This document shows, in pieces, positions 8,368-17,044 of a stretch of DNA of 64,000 bases (positions are counted from its first letter, which is position 1; every line of letters starts with the position of its first letter). A model generated the notes under the pieces. It saw only the letters and a program-made list of their open reading frames with translations. It was not told the DNA's origin and did no database searches. Location: positions 145,223 to 209,222 of the forward strand of contig MKVQ01000015.1 of the NCBI GenBank assembly GCA_001899635.1, given 5' to 3'. The translations under genes and the position numbers were made by a program. The stretch comes from Myxococcales bacterium 68-20. Its GTDB lineage: Bacteria; Myxococcota_A; Polyangia; Polyangiales; Polyangiaceae.

Positions 8368-8999
8368 CCGCCGTCGCCATTCCTTCGTTCGCCTCGTTCT
8401 CGTCCGTGTCGTCATCTCCGTCGCGGTCGATCCGCGAGTCGCGGCAATCGTCGCGGCGCGAGGTGATGTTGCCTTGCCAGGCCGTACGCGAGCACGACTT
8501 CAAGCTGATCGCGGACCGCACGCTCGACATCTCCATCGACGGGCTCCTGCTCCCGCTGCGCACCCGCGTGCTGACGGGGGAGTCGCTGATCGTCTCGTTC
8601 GCGATTCCCGGGATGTGGATCGACCTCGAGGCCACCGTCGCGCGCATCATTCATGGCCGCCGTCCGGGGGACGACGGGCTCGCCGCCGGCGTCATCTTCG
8701 ATCGGATCTCACCGGCGGCCCGCGCCGCGCTCGCGGGCTTCCTCCACGGCAGGCGCTCGCCGCTCCCGCGTCGCGGTCCGCTCGCGCGGCTCCGCCGAGG
8801 CGAGCTCGCTCCGCAGCTCGCGGACGAGACGCTCATGCAGAACATGCTGCTTCCGACGCCGGGCATCGAGGAGATCGCCGACGTCACGGACGAAGCGATC
8901 GATGACGATGACGACGGCGTGGACGGCCTCGGCGTTCTTCGGGCGGTCGTCGGTGCGTGGCAGAGCCTCATCGTCGACAACGACACGATTAACGCCTAG
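8364..8999 (+). CDS. Second PilZ domain protein with acidic C-terminal extension
   Basis: 211 aa. The ATG at 8364 overlaps the stop of the preceding PilZ gene. A Ser-rich N-terminal 25 residues leads to SSRREVMLPCQ (the Arg motif) and DISIDGL (D-x-S-x-x-G). Beyond the roughly 100-residue PilZ domain is an extension with an acidic run of Asp near residue 180. The two proteins share the pattern VREhDFpLhA-(8)-D-S-DG and probably arose by duplication. The extension may bring in a partner; that is inference. Confidence 0.83.
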   Translation: MTAVAIPSFASFSSVSSSPSRSIRESRQSSRREVMLPCQAVREHDFKLIADRTLDISIDGLLLPLRTRVLTGESLIVSFAIPGMWIDLEATVARIIHGRRPGDDGLAAGVIFDRISPAARAALAGFLHGRRSPLPRRGPLARLRRGELAPQLADETLMQNMLLPTPGIEEIADVTDEAIDDDDDGVDGLGVLRAVVGAWQSLIVDNDTINA

Positions 9000-9213
9000 C
9001 GCGTGTCGCGGGCGATCGGCCCGACGTGCTTGCCCGAGGGTGAGCGACCTCGTTTCGGTGGGACCGTCCATCAGAAGCGAGGCGGATTGGAAGCAGGTCG
9101 CTGGCGAGAGGCACCGGGGCCGGCGATCGACGTGCAGCGGACAAAACGGCGACGCCGCGTCCTTGGGGAGGGACGCGGCGCCGGGGATGAGCGCTCGGTG
9201 AGGCTCGTGACGA

Positions 9214-10761
9214 TCAGCGAAGGATGATCGTTCCGTCGTTCGAGCTGCCGCCGCAGCTGCTGCAGCCGCCGTAGTCGATCGAGTTGTCGGGCGAGCCGCC
9301 GCCACAGCTCGCGCCGGTGCAGCCATCGGGCTCGGGCGGGCAGAGATCCGGGTTGTCGGACGGACCGGTGCACACCTCACCGTCGCCGTCGCCGCCGTTG
9401 GACCCGGCGCCCGAGCTACCCGAGGAGCCCGAGCTACCCGAGGAGCCCGACGAGCCGGAGCTCGACGCGCCCGAGGAGCCGGAGCTACCCGAGGAACCGG
9501 AGCTGCCCGACGAGCCCGAGGACGAGGCGCCGGACGAACCGGAGGACCCGGAGCTCGAGGCGCCCGACGAACCCGAGCTGCCCGAGCTCGACGCCCCGGA
9601 GGAGCCCGACGAACCGGAGGAGCCCGACGAACCGGAGGAGCCTGACGAGCCGGAGCTACCCGACGAGCCGGAGCTACCCGAGGAGCCGGAGCTACCCGAG
9701 GAGCCGGAGCTACCGGAGGAGCCCGAGCTGCCCGAGGAGCCGGAGCTGCCGCTCGAAGAGCCGTCGCTACCGGCGCCGCCGCCGGGGTTCGGCGAGCCGT
9801 CCGAGTTGAAGCCGCCGCCGCCGTCGTCGCAGTTGCCCGGGACGCCGTCGTCGCCGCCGGAGGAGCCGGAGCTGCCAGAGCTGCCGTCACCCGACGAACC
9901 GGAGCTGCCGGAGGAACCGGAGCTGCCGGACGAGCCCGAGCTGCCGGAGGAGCCCGACGAGCCGCTCGAGGAGCCACCGCTCGACGACGTGCCGGTGCCG
10001 TCTTCCTCGCAGCCCGGCTTCGGCGGAGGCGTGCCGTACGTGCGGGTCGTCAGCGCCTTGGACGACTTGTGCCCGCAGGCGGCCTTCGGCGAGAGCCAGC
10101 CCACCAGATCGTTCACGCGAGCGATGTGGAGCTTGCCGGTGTCGAGACCGCGCCCGGTGACGACGCCGATGATCTCGTTCTTCTCGTTGACGACCGCGCC
10201 GCCGGTGTCGAGGGTCTCGGAGAGGGGGATGTCCGTGATGAAGGCATGGGGGAAGGTCTGGAAGCGGTCGAACTTCGACGGCAGGAGGTCGAAGCCTGCG
10301 CCGGTGCCGCGAACGCGCGTGCCCTTGCTGTTCGCCGTGACCCGCTGATCGGAGAGCGTGGGGTAGGCCGCGAGCTGAATCGGGCGATCGAGGTAGATGA
10401 CGCCGATGTCGTGCTTGCGCGGGTGCGAGAGGTTGCTCTCGTATTTCATCCAGTCGTACGTGATGCCACGCACGCCGTTCACCTTCGTCTTGCCGTCGGC
10501 CGAAGTGACCGTCCAGCGCGCGTTGCCGGCGATGAGGTGACCCGACGTCAGGACGACGCGCGGCGCGATCAGGATGCCCGAGCCATCTCCAACGCGCGTT
10601 CCCTTCGCGTCATGAAGGACGAGCGACACGCTGGCCGCCTGGATGGTCTGAGCGGTGGCGCCCTCCGGCTTCTCGTCGGCGGTCCCGCAGCCCGCGAGGC
10701 TGGCGAGGGAGCTGATGAGGATAGCGGCGCATGCTGCTCCGAGAACCCTGGATCCAATCAT
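9214..10761 (-). CDS. Trypsin-like lipoprotein with altered active site and long Ser/Gly repeat
   Basis: 515 aa. ATG 10761 is preceded by GGAGG. A signal peptide ends in lipobox LAGC (Cys25). Residues 45-235 look like a chymotrypsin-fold protease: His75 in TSGHL and Asp118 in HDIGVIYLD, but the GDSGGP serine loop reads LDTGGAV, with Thr186 where the nucleophile should be. A stretch of about 200 residues made almost only of Ser and Gly follows, then a Cys-rich tail (8 Cys in about 50 residues). It is probably at the cell surface. It may be an inactive pseudoprotease used for binding, or a threonine-nucleophile variant. Confidence 0.85.
   Translation of the reverse strand: MIGSRVLGAACAAILISSLASLAGCGTADEKPEGATAQTIQAASVSLVLHDAKGTRVGDGSGILIAPRVVLTSGHLIAGNARWTVTSADGKTKVNGVRGITYDWMKYESNLSHPRKHDIGVIYLDRPIQLAAYPTLSDQRVTANSKGTRVRGTGAGFDLLPSKFDRFQTFPHAFITDIPLSETLDTGGAVVNEKNEIIGVVTGRGLDTGKLHIARVNDLVGWLSPKAACGHKSSKALTTRTYGTPPPKPGCEEDGTGTSSSGGSSSGSSGSSGSSGSSGSSGSSGSSGSSGDGSSGSSGSSGGDDGVPGNCDDGGGGFNSDGSPNPGGGAGSDGSSSGSSGSSGSSGSSGSSGSSGSSGSSGSSGSSGSSGSSGSSGSSGSSGSSGSSGASSSGSSGSSGASSSGSSGSSGASSSGSSGSSGSSGSSGSSGASSSGSSGSSGSSGSSGSSGAGSNGGDGDGEVCTGPSDNPDLCPPEPDGCTGASCGGGSPDNSIDYGGCSSCGGSSNDGTIILR
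9400..9996 (-). repeat. Ser/Gly (SGSSGSSG) coding repeat
   Basis: Within the trypsin-like lipoprotein gene, short units coding GSSGSSG, with occasional GASS, are iterated for about 600 bases. Synonymous changes break perfect DNA identity, but blocks such as the one around 9640-9740 are nearly exact. It probably serves as a flexible wall-spanning linker, and its length could vary by slippage or recombination. Confidence 0.85.
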
Positions 10762-10948
10762 GGTCAGAACCTCCGCTTCGACAGGGTTTTCCAGCTACAG
10801 CGCCCCAATCCGCCGTTGCTGATCTGCCCGTCGGGCTGTGGTTTTCATGTGCATGAGCCCTGCCAACCACGACTGCTCGTGATACCCGGGAAATTGGGCG
10901 CGATTCGCAATGTGGGTCGCTGGAGGCGCTGCGTTCTCGCGTCCTCAG

Positions 10949-10982
10949 CCTGGATCATTCTTTCCCCCTCGGGTGATCCAGG
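10949..10982. promoter_or_regulatory. Inverted repeat in a 475-base divergent intergenic region
   Basis: CCTGGATCA (10949-10957) and TGATCCAGG (10974-10982) are perfect inverted arms 16 bases apart. They lie between the - strand trypsin-like gene (start 10761) and the + strand Cys-rich lipoprotein gene (start about 11237), in a region that must hold both promoters. A dimeric regulator site or a hairpin is possible. No other gene was recognised between 10762 and 11212. Confidence 0.4.
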
Positions 10983-11236
10983 CGGGAGGAGCGTCCACCG
11001 ACGCTGGATTACAGCTCTTTTGGAGAAGTGTGGTCAGAGCGAAGCCCAGGGCTCACAATCGGGAGCGGCGCCTCTTGCGCACGGCTCGCCGTCCCCGGAG
11101 AGGGCGTGGGGACTCCAGCGATGTTGGTGGCGTCGAACGTGCAGTCGTTCCGAAGGCCCATCGCCGCGCGTGCTCATGCATCAGCCGACGACCCGTGACG
11201 ATCGATGGGAAGATGAAGACGAGAGGGAGCTTGTTC

Positions 11237-12004
11237 ATGCACCTGCACAAGAGTCGCGCGTTCTTGTCCGTCACGTTGACCGTTGGTTCGCTCGCTCTGG
11301 CGGTCGTCGCGTGCGAGAGCGAGTCTGAGAGCAGCTTCAACGAGAACGAGAACGATGCGGGCTTCGCCGATACGGGGCCTGGCTTCAACACCGACGGCGC
11401 CGCGACCGGGAAGGACGCGGAGGGGCCGGTGGAGTGCACCCCGTCGCTGCCCGCTACGTTCAAGCCGGCGTGGAAGGCTCCGACGAAGTCCGCTGCCTGC
11501 TCGACGCCGCAGCTCGGGCAGTACTTCGATGCGTGCCTGACCAACCAAGGCCCGGACGCAGGCAACCCGTGCAAGACCTGGACGGAGGACGCCGCGAACA
11601 AAGCGTGTGCAGCCTGCATCGAGCCCGCCGACAACACCGGGCCGATCCAGTGGCACCGCGATCGCTACTACTACACGCTCAACGTTGCGGGGTGCCTCGC
11701 GCTGGAGCGGAACGAGCCGAACGAGGGCGAGTGCCCGGCGACGTACGCAGCGTCGATCCAGTGCCAGCGCGATTCGTGCGATGGTTGCTTCCAGGCGGGG
11801 AATGCCACGTTCTCCGACTTCCAGAAGTGTCAGGGCAGCGCGAAGCAATCCGCCTGCGCCAGCTACGAAGGGAAGATCGGTCAGGTCTGCGGTACGACCT
11901 ACAACGATCCCGATGGCGGCGCGTTCGACTGCTTCAGGAAGAACGGCGACGCGAACCAGAAGGAGCACTTCGTTCGCGTCGAGGGAATCTTCTGCGGGCA
12001 GTGA
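11237..12004 (+). CDS. Cys-rich lipoprotein, unknown function
   Basis: 255 aa from ATG 11237, chosen because GAGAGGGAG lies at ribosome-binding distance; an in-frame ATG at 11213 is the alternative. The signal peptide ends in lipobox VVAC. An acidic Asn/Asp/Gly linker (about residues 27-65) is followed by a domain with about 16 Cys arranged as disulphide-like pairs (CAAC, CDGC), suggesting an exported disulphide-stabilised module. No homologous family recognised. Similar Cys-rich lipoproteins are common in Polyangia. Confidence 0.75.
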   Translation: MHLHKSRAFLSVTLTVGSLALAVVACESESESSFNENENDAGFADTGPGFNTDGAATGKDAEGPVECTPSLPATFKPAWKAPTKSAACSTPQLGQYFDACLTNQGPDAGNPCKTWTEDAANKACAACIEPADNTGPIQWHRDRYYYTLNVAGCLALERNEPNEGECPATYAASIQCQRDSCDGCFQAGNATFSDFQKCQGSAKQSACASYEGKIGQVCGTTYNDPDGGAFDCFRKNGDANQKEHFVRVEGIFCGQ

Positions 12005-12046
12005 GCCCGAGCTCGGGCTCGCGAGCGGGGGCGGGATCGCCCGGCG

Positions 12047-13090
12047 TCACCAGTCGGCGATCGCCGCTCCCCACGTGAATCCAGAGCCGAACGCGACCAT
12101 CGCGACCTTCATCCCGCGACGAAGCTTTCCGCTCTCCTCGGCTTCGGCGAGCAGGATCGGGATCGTCGCGGCGGTCGTGTTCCCGTAGCGCTGGATGTTG
12201 TGGACGATCTTCTCGTCCGGGATCCCGAGCTGCTGTTGGATGAACTGGTTGATGCGCATGTTCGCCTGATGGAAGAAGAACATGTCGATGTCCTGCCCCG
12301 TGCAGCCGGCGTCGATGCAGGCCTCCATCAGCACCGTCATCATGCGCTCGACGGCGTTCTTGAAGACCAGCTTGCCTTCCATCTGCGCCCACATGGCGTC
12401 GGGCGAGACCTGACCCCAACCCTCGGCGTTTTGCGGGATGAACGGGCGCCGGCGGATGTCCCAGATCTTCTGGGAGAGCGCGTCGGCGAAGCGCCCGTCC
12501 GCGCCGAGCGTCCAGGAGCGGACGCCGCGGTCCTCCTCGGTGGCGCTCACGATGACGGCGCCGGCGCCATCGCCGAAGAGCGAGGCCACGTTGCGGCCGC
12601 GCGTCGTCAGGTCCATCGCGGCCGAGTGGGTCTCGGCTCCGACGACGAGCACGTGCTTGCAGGCTCCCGACTTCACCATCGAGGTGGCGGTGCCGAGCGA
12701 ATAGAGGAAGCCGGAGCACTGATTCCGGACGTCGAGCGCGGGGACGAACTTCGCATTCGGGCCTTCGCAGAGTCCGAGCTTTTGCTGGAGGTAGACGCCC
12801 GAGCCGGGGAACGCATGATCCGGTGAGAGCGTCGCGAAGATGATCATGTCGAGGTCGGTCTTCGCGATCCCGGCGCGCTTGATGGCCGCCTCTGCGGCCT
12901 GCAGGGCGAGGTCGCTCGTGGCGACGCCTTCTTCCGAGTAGCGCCGCTCTTCGATGCCGGTCCGCTTGTGGATCCACTCGTGGGTGGTGTCGACGCCGTA
13001 CTGGGTTCGCAGGTCCTCGTTGGTCACACGACGAGGCGGTACGTAGAAGCCGGTGCCAGAAATGAATGCGTTGGGCACGATGTAATTCAC
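12047..13090 (-). CDS. 3-oxoacyl-ACP synthase III (FabH-like)
   Basis: 347 aa from GTG 13090; longer frames back to 13165 are Arg-rich, and the family normally begins just before the AFISGTG strand. The thiolase-fold triad is intact: Cys125 in RNQCSGF, His in FFFHQANMRIN, Asn in RYGNTTAATIP. The enzyme should condense an acyl-CoA with malonyl-ACP to start a fatty acid or a secondary acyl chain. It stands alone rather than in a fab cluster, so it may be a dedicated starter enzyme instead of the housekeeping FabH. Confidence 0.92.
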   Translation of the reverse strand: MNYIVPNAFISGTGFYVPPRRVTNEDLRTQYGVDTTHEWIHKRTGIEERRYSEEGVATSDLALQAAEAAIKRAGIAKTDLDMIIFATLSPDHAFPGSGVYLQQKLGLCEGPNAKFVPALDVRNQCSGFLYSLGTATSMVKSGACKHVLVVGAETHSAAMDLTTRGRNVASLFGDGAGAVIVSATEEDRGVRSWTLGADGRFADALSQKIWDIRRRPFIPQNAEGWGQVSPDAMWAQMEGKLVFKNAVERMMTVLMEACIDAGCTGQDIDMFFFHQANMRINQFIQQQLGIPDEKIVHNIQRYGNTTAATIPILLAEAEESGKLRRGMKVAMVAFGSGFTWGAAIADW

Positions 13091-13191
13091 GATTCCAGAC
13101 GGACGATTCCGTTGCAAGGCCGGACGCTCGCGAGGCGCGTGCTCGAGCCGGGCACCGAACCGCACGAAACGCGCGATCGATTCTTGCTAGT

Positions 13192-14229
13192 ATGATGCAC
13201 ATGCTTCGACGTCTCGCTCTGCTGCCGCTCGTCGCCCTCGCCATCAGCTCGTGCTCGTCGTCGGAAGACGACAAGGTGAAGGTGGACACGAAGGTGGGCG
13301 ACATCCGGACGAACGAGGTCTGGAAGGACGGCCTGAAGCTGACGGGGGTGATCCGGATCTTCGAGGGCGCCACCGTGGAGATCGAGCCCGGCGCGAAGAT
13401 TACGTGCTCCGAGTCCGTGCTCATCCAGGTCGGCGGTGCGATCCGCGTCGAGTCGAGCAACGAGCACGCGAGCATCGCCTGTCCGCGTTGGCGTGGAATC
13501 CAGGTCGCTCAGAACGGCCGGCTCGACATCGACGGTCTCGACATCGAGAACGCGGAGGTCGGCTACGAGACGACGAAGGGCGCCGGGACGGTGAACATCA
13601 CCAACGCGAGCATCCTTGCGACGGTTCGCCCCTTCCTCGTCGGCGCCGGGTCGACCATGAACCTCACGCGCGTGAAGGCGACGACGCCGACGCAGCTCGG
13701 GGAGTTCGAGGTGAGCGTCTCCGAGGTCTTCGGTAAGCTCATCGCGAAGTTCCTGGACTACGAGGCCAACACGAACGAAGGCATCATGGTCCAGAAGGGC
13801 GGGGAGGCCGAGATCGAGGACTCCGTCCTCAAGGCGAAGAACGGTCTCGACCTCGTGTCGATGTACGGCGGGACATCGCTCAAATTGAGCTACTCCACGC
13901 TCCGGGGAGCGCACTGCGGCCCGCACCTCGGTGTGTCGAAGGACGAAGAGAAGCGCCCGCCGGGCAGGCTCGAGATCGACCACGTCACGAGCGAGGACAA
14001 CATCTACGGGATCACCATCTACGCGGCGAGCGTCGAGGGCCCGCACATCATCAAGGACTCCAACTTCGCCGGGACCGCGGCGTGGCTCGATCTGCAGGGC
14101 GACCACGGGCCGATCACCTTCGAGAACGTGTTCACGACCGGCGAGGAGACGATCTTGCGGACGGACCCGCCGACCATCACGCGGGCACCCGCGAGGATCG
14201 AGGGCGCCGGCCCGCGCGGAAGCTTCTAA
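13192..14229 (+). CDS. Lipoprotein with right-handed beta-helix-like repeats
   Basis: 345 aa. Three ATGs cluster at the start (13192, 13195, 13201); the signal peptide has lipobox ISSC. The body is a series of short beta strands with recurring G-x-hydrophobic-x-hydrophobic turns (for example GATVEIEPGAKITC, GTVNITNASI, GGEAEIEDSVLKAKNG), as in pectate-lyase-like beta-helix proteins. No catalytic signature recognised. Probably an outer-surface or periplasmic structural or carbohydrate-binding protein. Confidence 0.75.
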   Translation: MMHMLRRLALLPLVALAISSCSSSEDDKVKVDTKVGDIRTNEVWKDGLKLTGVIRIFEGATVEIEPGAKITCSESVLIQVGGAIRVESSNEHASIACPRWRGIQVAQNGRLDIDGLDIENAEVGYETTKGAGTVNITNASILATVRPFLVGAGSTMNLTRVKATTPTQLGEFEVSVSEVFGKLIAKFLDYEANTNEGIMVQKGGEAEIEDSVLKAKNGLDLVSMYGGTSLKLSYSTLRGAHCGPHLGVSKDEEKRPPGRLEIDHVTSEDNIYGITIYAASVEGPHIIKDSNFAGTAAWLDLQGDHGPITFENVFTTGEETILRTDPPTITRAPARIEGAGPRGSF

Positions 14230-14235
14230 TCGGGC

Positions 14236-14269
14236 CAGGCGCGCCTTCACCACGAAGGCCTGCTTTTTT
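14236..14269 (+). terminator. Rho-independent terminator candidate
   Basis: CAGG...CCTTC pairs with GAAGGCCTG around a short loop and is followed directly by a run of six T. It starts seven bases after the stop of the beta-helix lipoprotein gene. The T run is unusual for this GC-rich sequence and supports termination in the + direction. Confidence 0.6.
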
Positions 14270-14302
14270 GGCCGTCCTCCAGGTGCCCGTTAGTGTCGGG
14301 TA

Positions 14303-15541
14303 GTGGAGGTGGATGTGGTTAAGCTCGCGTCGGAGTTCCCGAACGACAATCCCGCCCTTCATCGCGGTGTCATCTGGGTCTGCGCCGAGCCGACCGGACG
14401 ACCGCAGCCGGAGCGCGCATGTTCGAGCGAGCCTCCACACAGGCCGAGCGTGCTGGCGACCGACCCGGCGGCGACCGACGTCTTGGCTTCGCGCGAGGAG
14501 CATGCGCTGGAGGCGATCGAAGCGGCGCCGTGCGTCGTCGCTTCGATGGTGGAGGAGTCGGCGATCGACGTCGTCGCTTCGATGGTGGAGGAGTCGGCGA
14601 TCGACGTCGCCGCTCTCCTCGACGAGTCTGCGCCGGAGGCGATCGAGGAGCCAGCGCTCGCCGCTGCTCCCGCCGACGTGATCGCGTCGACCGTCGCGCC
14701 GATCGTCTCCCAGTACGACTCGCTCGCGCCGCCGGAAGACGATGAGGAAGACGCCGGGGCGCAGCCGATCGTCGTCGAAGAGCTCGAGCCGGTCGAGGCG
14801 AGCGTCGAGGGGATGACCGCGGAGGACGCCGCGGTCGCCGTGCCTGTCGTCGTCGAACAAGCGGCTACGATGACGACTCCCGCCGTCGTGGACGCAGCTT
14901 CGCTCGATGTGGTCGCCGCCAGCAACGTGGTCGAGGGCATCGAGGCTGTCGCGGTCGAGGCCGTGGCCGATGTGCTCGATCAGCCGTTGCGCGAGCCGCC
15001 TCCGCCTGCGGTGAGCGAGGTGGTGCTCGCAGCTGGGCGCCATGACGTCGAGGTCGACGCGGTGGAGGCCGGTGCCGCCGGGGGCGCGACGCCGGTGTTC
15101 GAAGAGGTCGCCGCGAACGACGTGTCGCTCCACGACTCGAGCGTGCTGCCGCCGGCTCCCGACGATCCGTTCACCGTGCTCGTGTGCATGTTGGCCGACG
15201 TCGCCATCGGTGCAGGGTCGCCGCACGTGGCATCGCTCCTGCCCGGACTGCTCTTCGATGGGCGTCTTCCCGAGATCCTCGATGCGGACGCGGCCGAGGC
15301 CCTCCGGGAGTCCGGTCTCTGGGACGGAGCTCGGGTCGCGCCCGCGTTCGTGGCGGTGACATCCGCGTGGTGCGCGATCCTGCGCGGGACGAGCGACGAC
15401 TTCGACGCGTGCGGCTCGTCGATGCTCGACGAATGGGCCGCGGACCTGCTCGCGCGGTTGCTCGCTGCGCCGGCGAAGGCGCCGTCGCTTCGTCAGGAGC
15501 TGCGGAGCCGCGGCGTCGCGGCGTTCGGGCTCGCCGCCTAG
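14303..15541 (+). CDS. Acidic Ala/Val/Glu-rich hypothetical protein with internal repeat
   Basis: 412 aa. No signal peptide or membrane span. Residues 60-290 are low complexity, acidic and rich in Ala, Val and Glu, and include an exact duplicated 12-residue unit (SMVEESAIDVVA). The last 120 residues are globular and Leu/Ala-rich, with DDPFTVLVCMLADVAIGAG and a helical WDGARVAPAFVAV region. No domain recognised. It is convergent with the thioredoxin-like gene, and a strong hairpin begins at its stop codon. Confidence 0.6.
   Translation: MEVDVVKLASEFPNDNPALHRGVIWVCAEPTGRPQPERACSSEPPHRPSVLATDPAATDVLASREEHALEAIEAAPCVVASMVEESAIDVVASMVEESAIDVAALLDESAPEAIEEPALAAAPADVIASTVAPIVSQYDSLAPPEDDEEDAGAQPIVVEELEPVEASVEGMTAEDAAVAVPVVVEQAATMTTPAVVDAASLDVVAASNVVEGIEAVAVEAVADVLDQPLREPPPPAVSEVVLAAGRHDVEVDAVEAGAAGGATPVFEEVAANDVSLHDSSVLPPAPDDPFTVLVCMLADVAIGAGSPHVASLLPGLLFDGRLPEILDADAAEALRESGLWDGARVAPAFVAVTSAWCAILRGTSDDFDACGSSMLDEWAADLLARLLAAPAKAPSLRQELRSRGVAAFGLAA
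14534..14605 (+). repeat. 36-bp in-frame tandem duplication
   Basis: Two identical 36-base units (14534-14569 and 14570-14605) code twice for a 12-residue Val/Ser/Glu unit. The perfect DNA identity suggests a recent duplication. Confidence 0.85.
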
Positions 15542-15576
15542 TACCTCGACCCATCGATTTCGATGGGTTGAGGTAC
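15541..15576. terminator. Strong hairpin at the end of the acidic-protein gene
   Basis: A 16-bp stem with one G-T wobble and a four-base loop; the arms begin GTACCTC and end GAGGTAC. The first base of the stem is the last base of the stop codon. There is no T run, so it may end transcription in either direction between the two convergent genes or protect mRNA 3' ends. Confidence 0.6.
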
Positions 15577-15594
15577 GACCATGAGAACGAAACT

Positions 15595-15688
15595 CCCGGA
15601 CACAAGGCTGTGCGATGACGGGAGGTTCGTTCCGCCCCCTCGCATGTCGTGGGGGCGGAACGAACCGGTCGAACTCATGGTGTCCGGG
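15595..15688. repeat. Nested palindrome: 16-bp inner and 9-bp outer arms
   Basis: Inner arms 15624-15639 (GGTTCGTTCCGCCCCC) and 15651-15666 are perfectly complementary around 11 bases. Outer arms CCCGGACAC (15595-15603) and GTGTCCGGG (15680-15688) also match perfectly. The structure sits between convergent genes, just after another hairpin. It could be a bidirectional terminator, a REP-like element or a very small non-autonomous mobile element. Confidence 0.65.
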
Positions 15689-15701
15689 TATTAGGGCCGC
15701 G

Positions 15702-16259
15702 CTACTTCTCGATCAGCTTGCGGAGGCGCGGGGTGATGTGCGCGACGGCCCGCTCGCCCTTCACGCCGCCTTCGAAGCGCCGCTCCGACGCGCGGCCGTC
15801 GGGGCCGGGCCTCACGAAGAGCGGGATCAGCTTCGACGTGTAACCGGCGGCGTTGATCCGGTCGCGGTCTTCGTCGAGATCGAACTCGACGATCGACAGC
15901 TCGGGGAAGTCGGCGTCGAGCTCGCCGCGCTGAGCTGCCTGGTGGAAGCGCTGGCACGGCTCGCACCACTTCGCGCCGACGTAGACGATGATCTCCCGCC
16001 CGTCGGCCGCGGCCTTCTCACGCTCGGCGCGAACGAGCTGGGCGACCTCGCCCTCGCCGGGCTTCACGAAGCGGACGCCGCGCGCCAGGACGAGCGGCGC
16101 GCCGGTGTTGGTGTCGTTCGCGGCGGGCTTCGCGTGCCCCGGCGGGTCGGCGGGGTCGGGGCCGGCCGAGGAGCTGCTTTCCGTTCGACTGCAGCCGGAC
16201 GCGAGGAGACCTGCGAGGACGAGAAGCGAGAGCGAGCGAAGAGAGGACACTGGCGGCAT
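15702..16259 (-). CDS. Thioredoxin-fold lipoprotein
   Basis: 185 aa from ATG 16259 (an in-frame GTG lies four codons upstream). The signal peptide ends in lipobox ASGC. A Thr/Pro/Ala linker precedes a thioredoxin-like domain with VYVGAKWCEPCQRFH, a WCxPC redox site, and a cis-Pro candidate in LIPLFV. It probably acts in the periplasm or at the envelope in thiol-disulphide exchange, for example serving the Cys-rich exported proteins nearby; that link is inference. It ends just beside the nested palindrome. Confidence 0.85.
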   Translation of the reverse strand: MPPVSSLRSLSLLVLAGLLASGCSRTESSSSAGPDPADPPGHAKPAANDTNTGAPLVLARGVRFVKPGEGEVAQLVRAEREKAAADGREIIVYVGAKWCEPCQRFHQAAQRGELDADFPELSIVEFDLDEDRDRINAAGYTSKLIPLFVRPGPDGRASERRFEGGVKGERAVAHITPRLRKLIEK

Positions 16260-16335
16260 TCTACAGCTCACTGGGCATCGACGCGCGCCGAAGGCGCACC
16301 ACTGCGGGTGGTTGTCATCTTCCTCCGCCTCCCGA

Positions 16336-16926
16336 TCACGCCGACGGCGGCTCCGACCAGCGGCTCGCGATCTCGTTCCAGGTCGGGAGGGCCTCGTCGG
16401 CCGATGTGTGGAGCACGCGGATGCGCACGATCATTCGCTCCACCACGGACGTGTAGCCGTGCTTGCGCGCCTTCATGAACATCGCCTCCATGCCCGGAAG
16501 CGGGAGCGGATAGCTGAAGCGCACCGTGTCCTGCTCGCGCAGCCGGCCTCCGCCGAGGCGAGCGCCGAGGAGCTCATGCCCGAGCTCCGGGCGTCCGGTC
16601 TCTCGATCGAGGACTTCGATGCATTTGAACGTCGAGTCGAGCCCGTAGACGCGCCGCTTCGTCCAGATCTCGGCCGCGCGCCATGGCTTCCGGTCGGCGC
16701 CCGGGAGTTGCGTCTCGTCGATGACGAAGAGCTCGACGCTCTTCCCCGCGGCGCGCGGCGGCGGCGCGGCAACCTCGCGCGGCGCCGAGCTCATCCGGAC
16801 GGTGCTAGCGAGGTCGGCCGCCTTCTCCCCGCGCGCAGCCCCTCCCGCAGGTGGCACGAGCGTGGATGTTCGCGATGCGAGCGCCGGGGTCTTCTCTCGG
16901 TCTCTTGGCTTCCGTGGGTCGGCCAT
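16336..16926 (-). CDS. Hypothetical protein, 196 aa
   Basis: ATG 16926 (MADPRKPRDREK) is preferred; the frame runs further upstream but that part is Arg-rich. The first 65 residues are charged and probably disordered. The rest is a compact alpha/beta domain with strands such as SVELFVIDETQLP and VYGLDSTFKCIEVLDR and ending with a Trp-rich segment. No signal peptide, no membrane span, no recognised family. It lies between the thioredoxin-like lipoprotein gene and a small Cys-rich gene on the same strand. Confidence 0.65.
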   Translation of the reverse strand: MADPRKPRDREKTPALASRTSTLVPPAGGAARGEKAADLASTVRMSSAPREVAAPPPRAAGKSVELFVIDETQLPGADRKPWRAAEIWTKRRVYGLDSTFKCIEVLDRETGRPELGHELLGARLGGGRLREQDTVRFSYPLPLPGMEAMFMKARKHGYTSVVERMIVRIRVLHTSADEALPTWNEIASRWSEPPSA

Positions 16927-17044
16927 CGGGCCAATCCTACCAAGGGCCGCGCCGACGGCGTCCCCGCGATCGCCTCGAGGGTCGCGAGATCGTCGTCGGT
17001 CGTGGCCGGAGGGGCGGGCCCACATGTGGCCGCGGCGCGCGCGG

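Noticed and set aside
9284-10348. Long + strand frame coding Glu/Pro/Leu repeats (PEEPELPEE type)
   Set aside because: It is the exact antisense of the Ser/Gly repeat of the trypsin-like lipoprotein; the sense gene has a ribosome binding site, signal peptide and recognisable domain.
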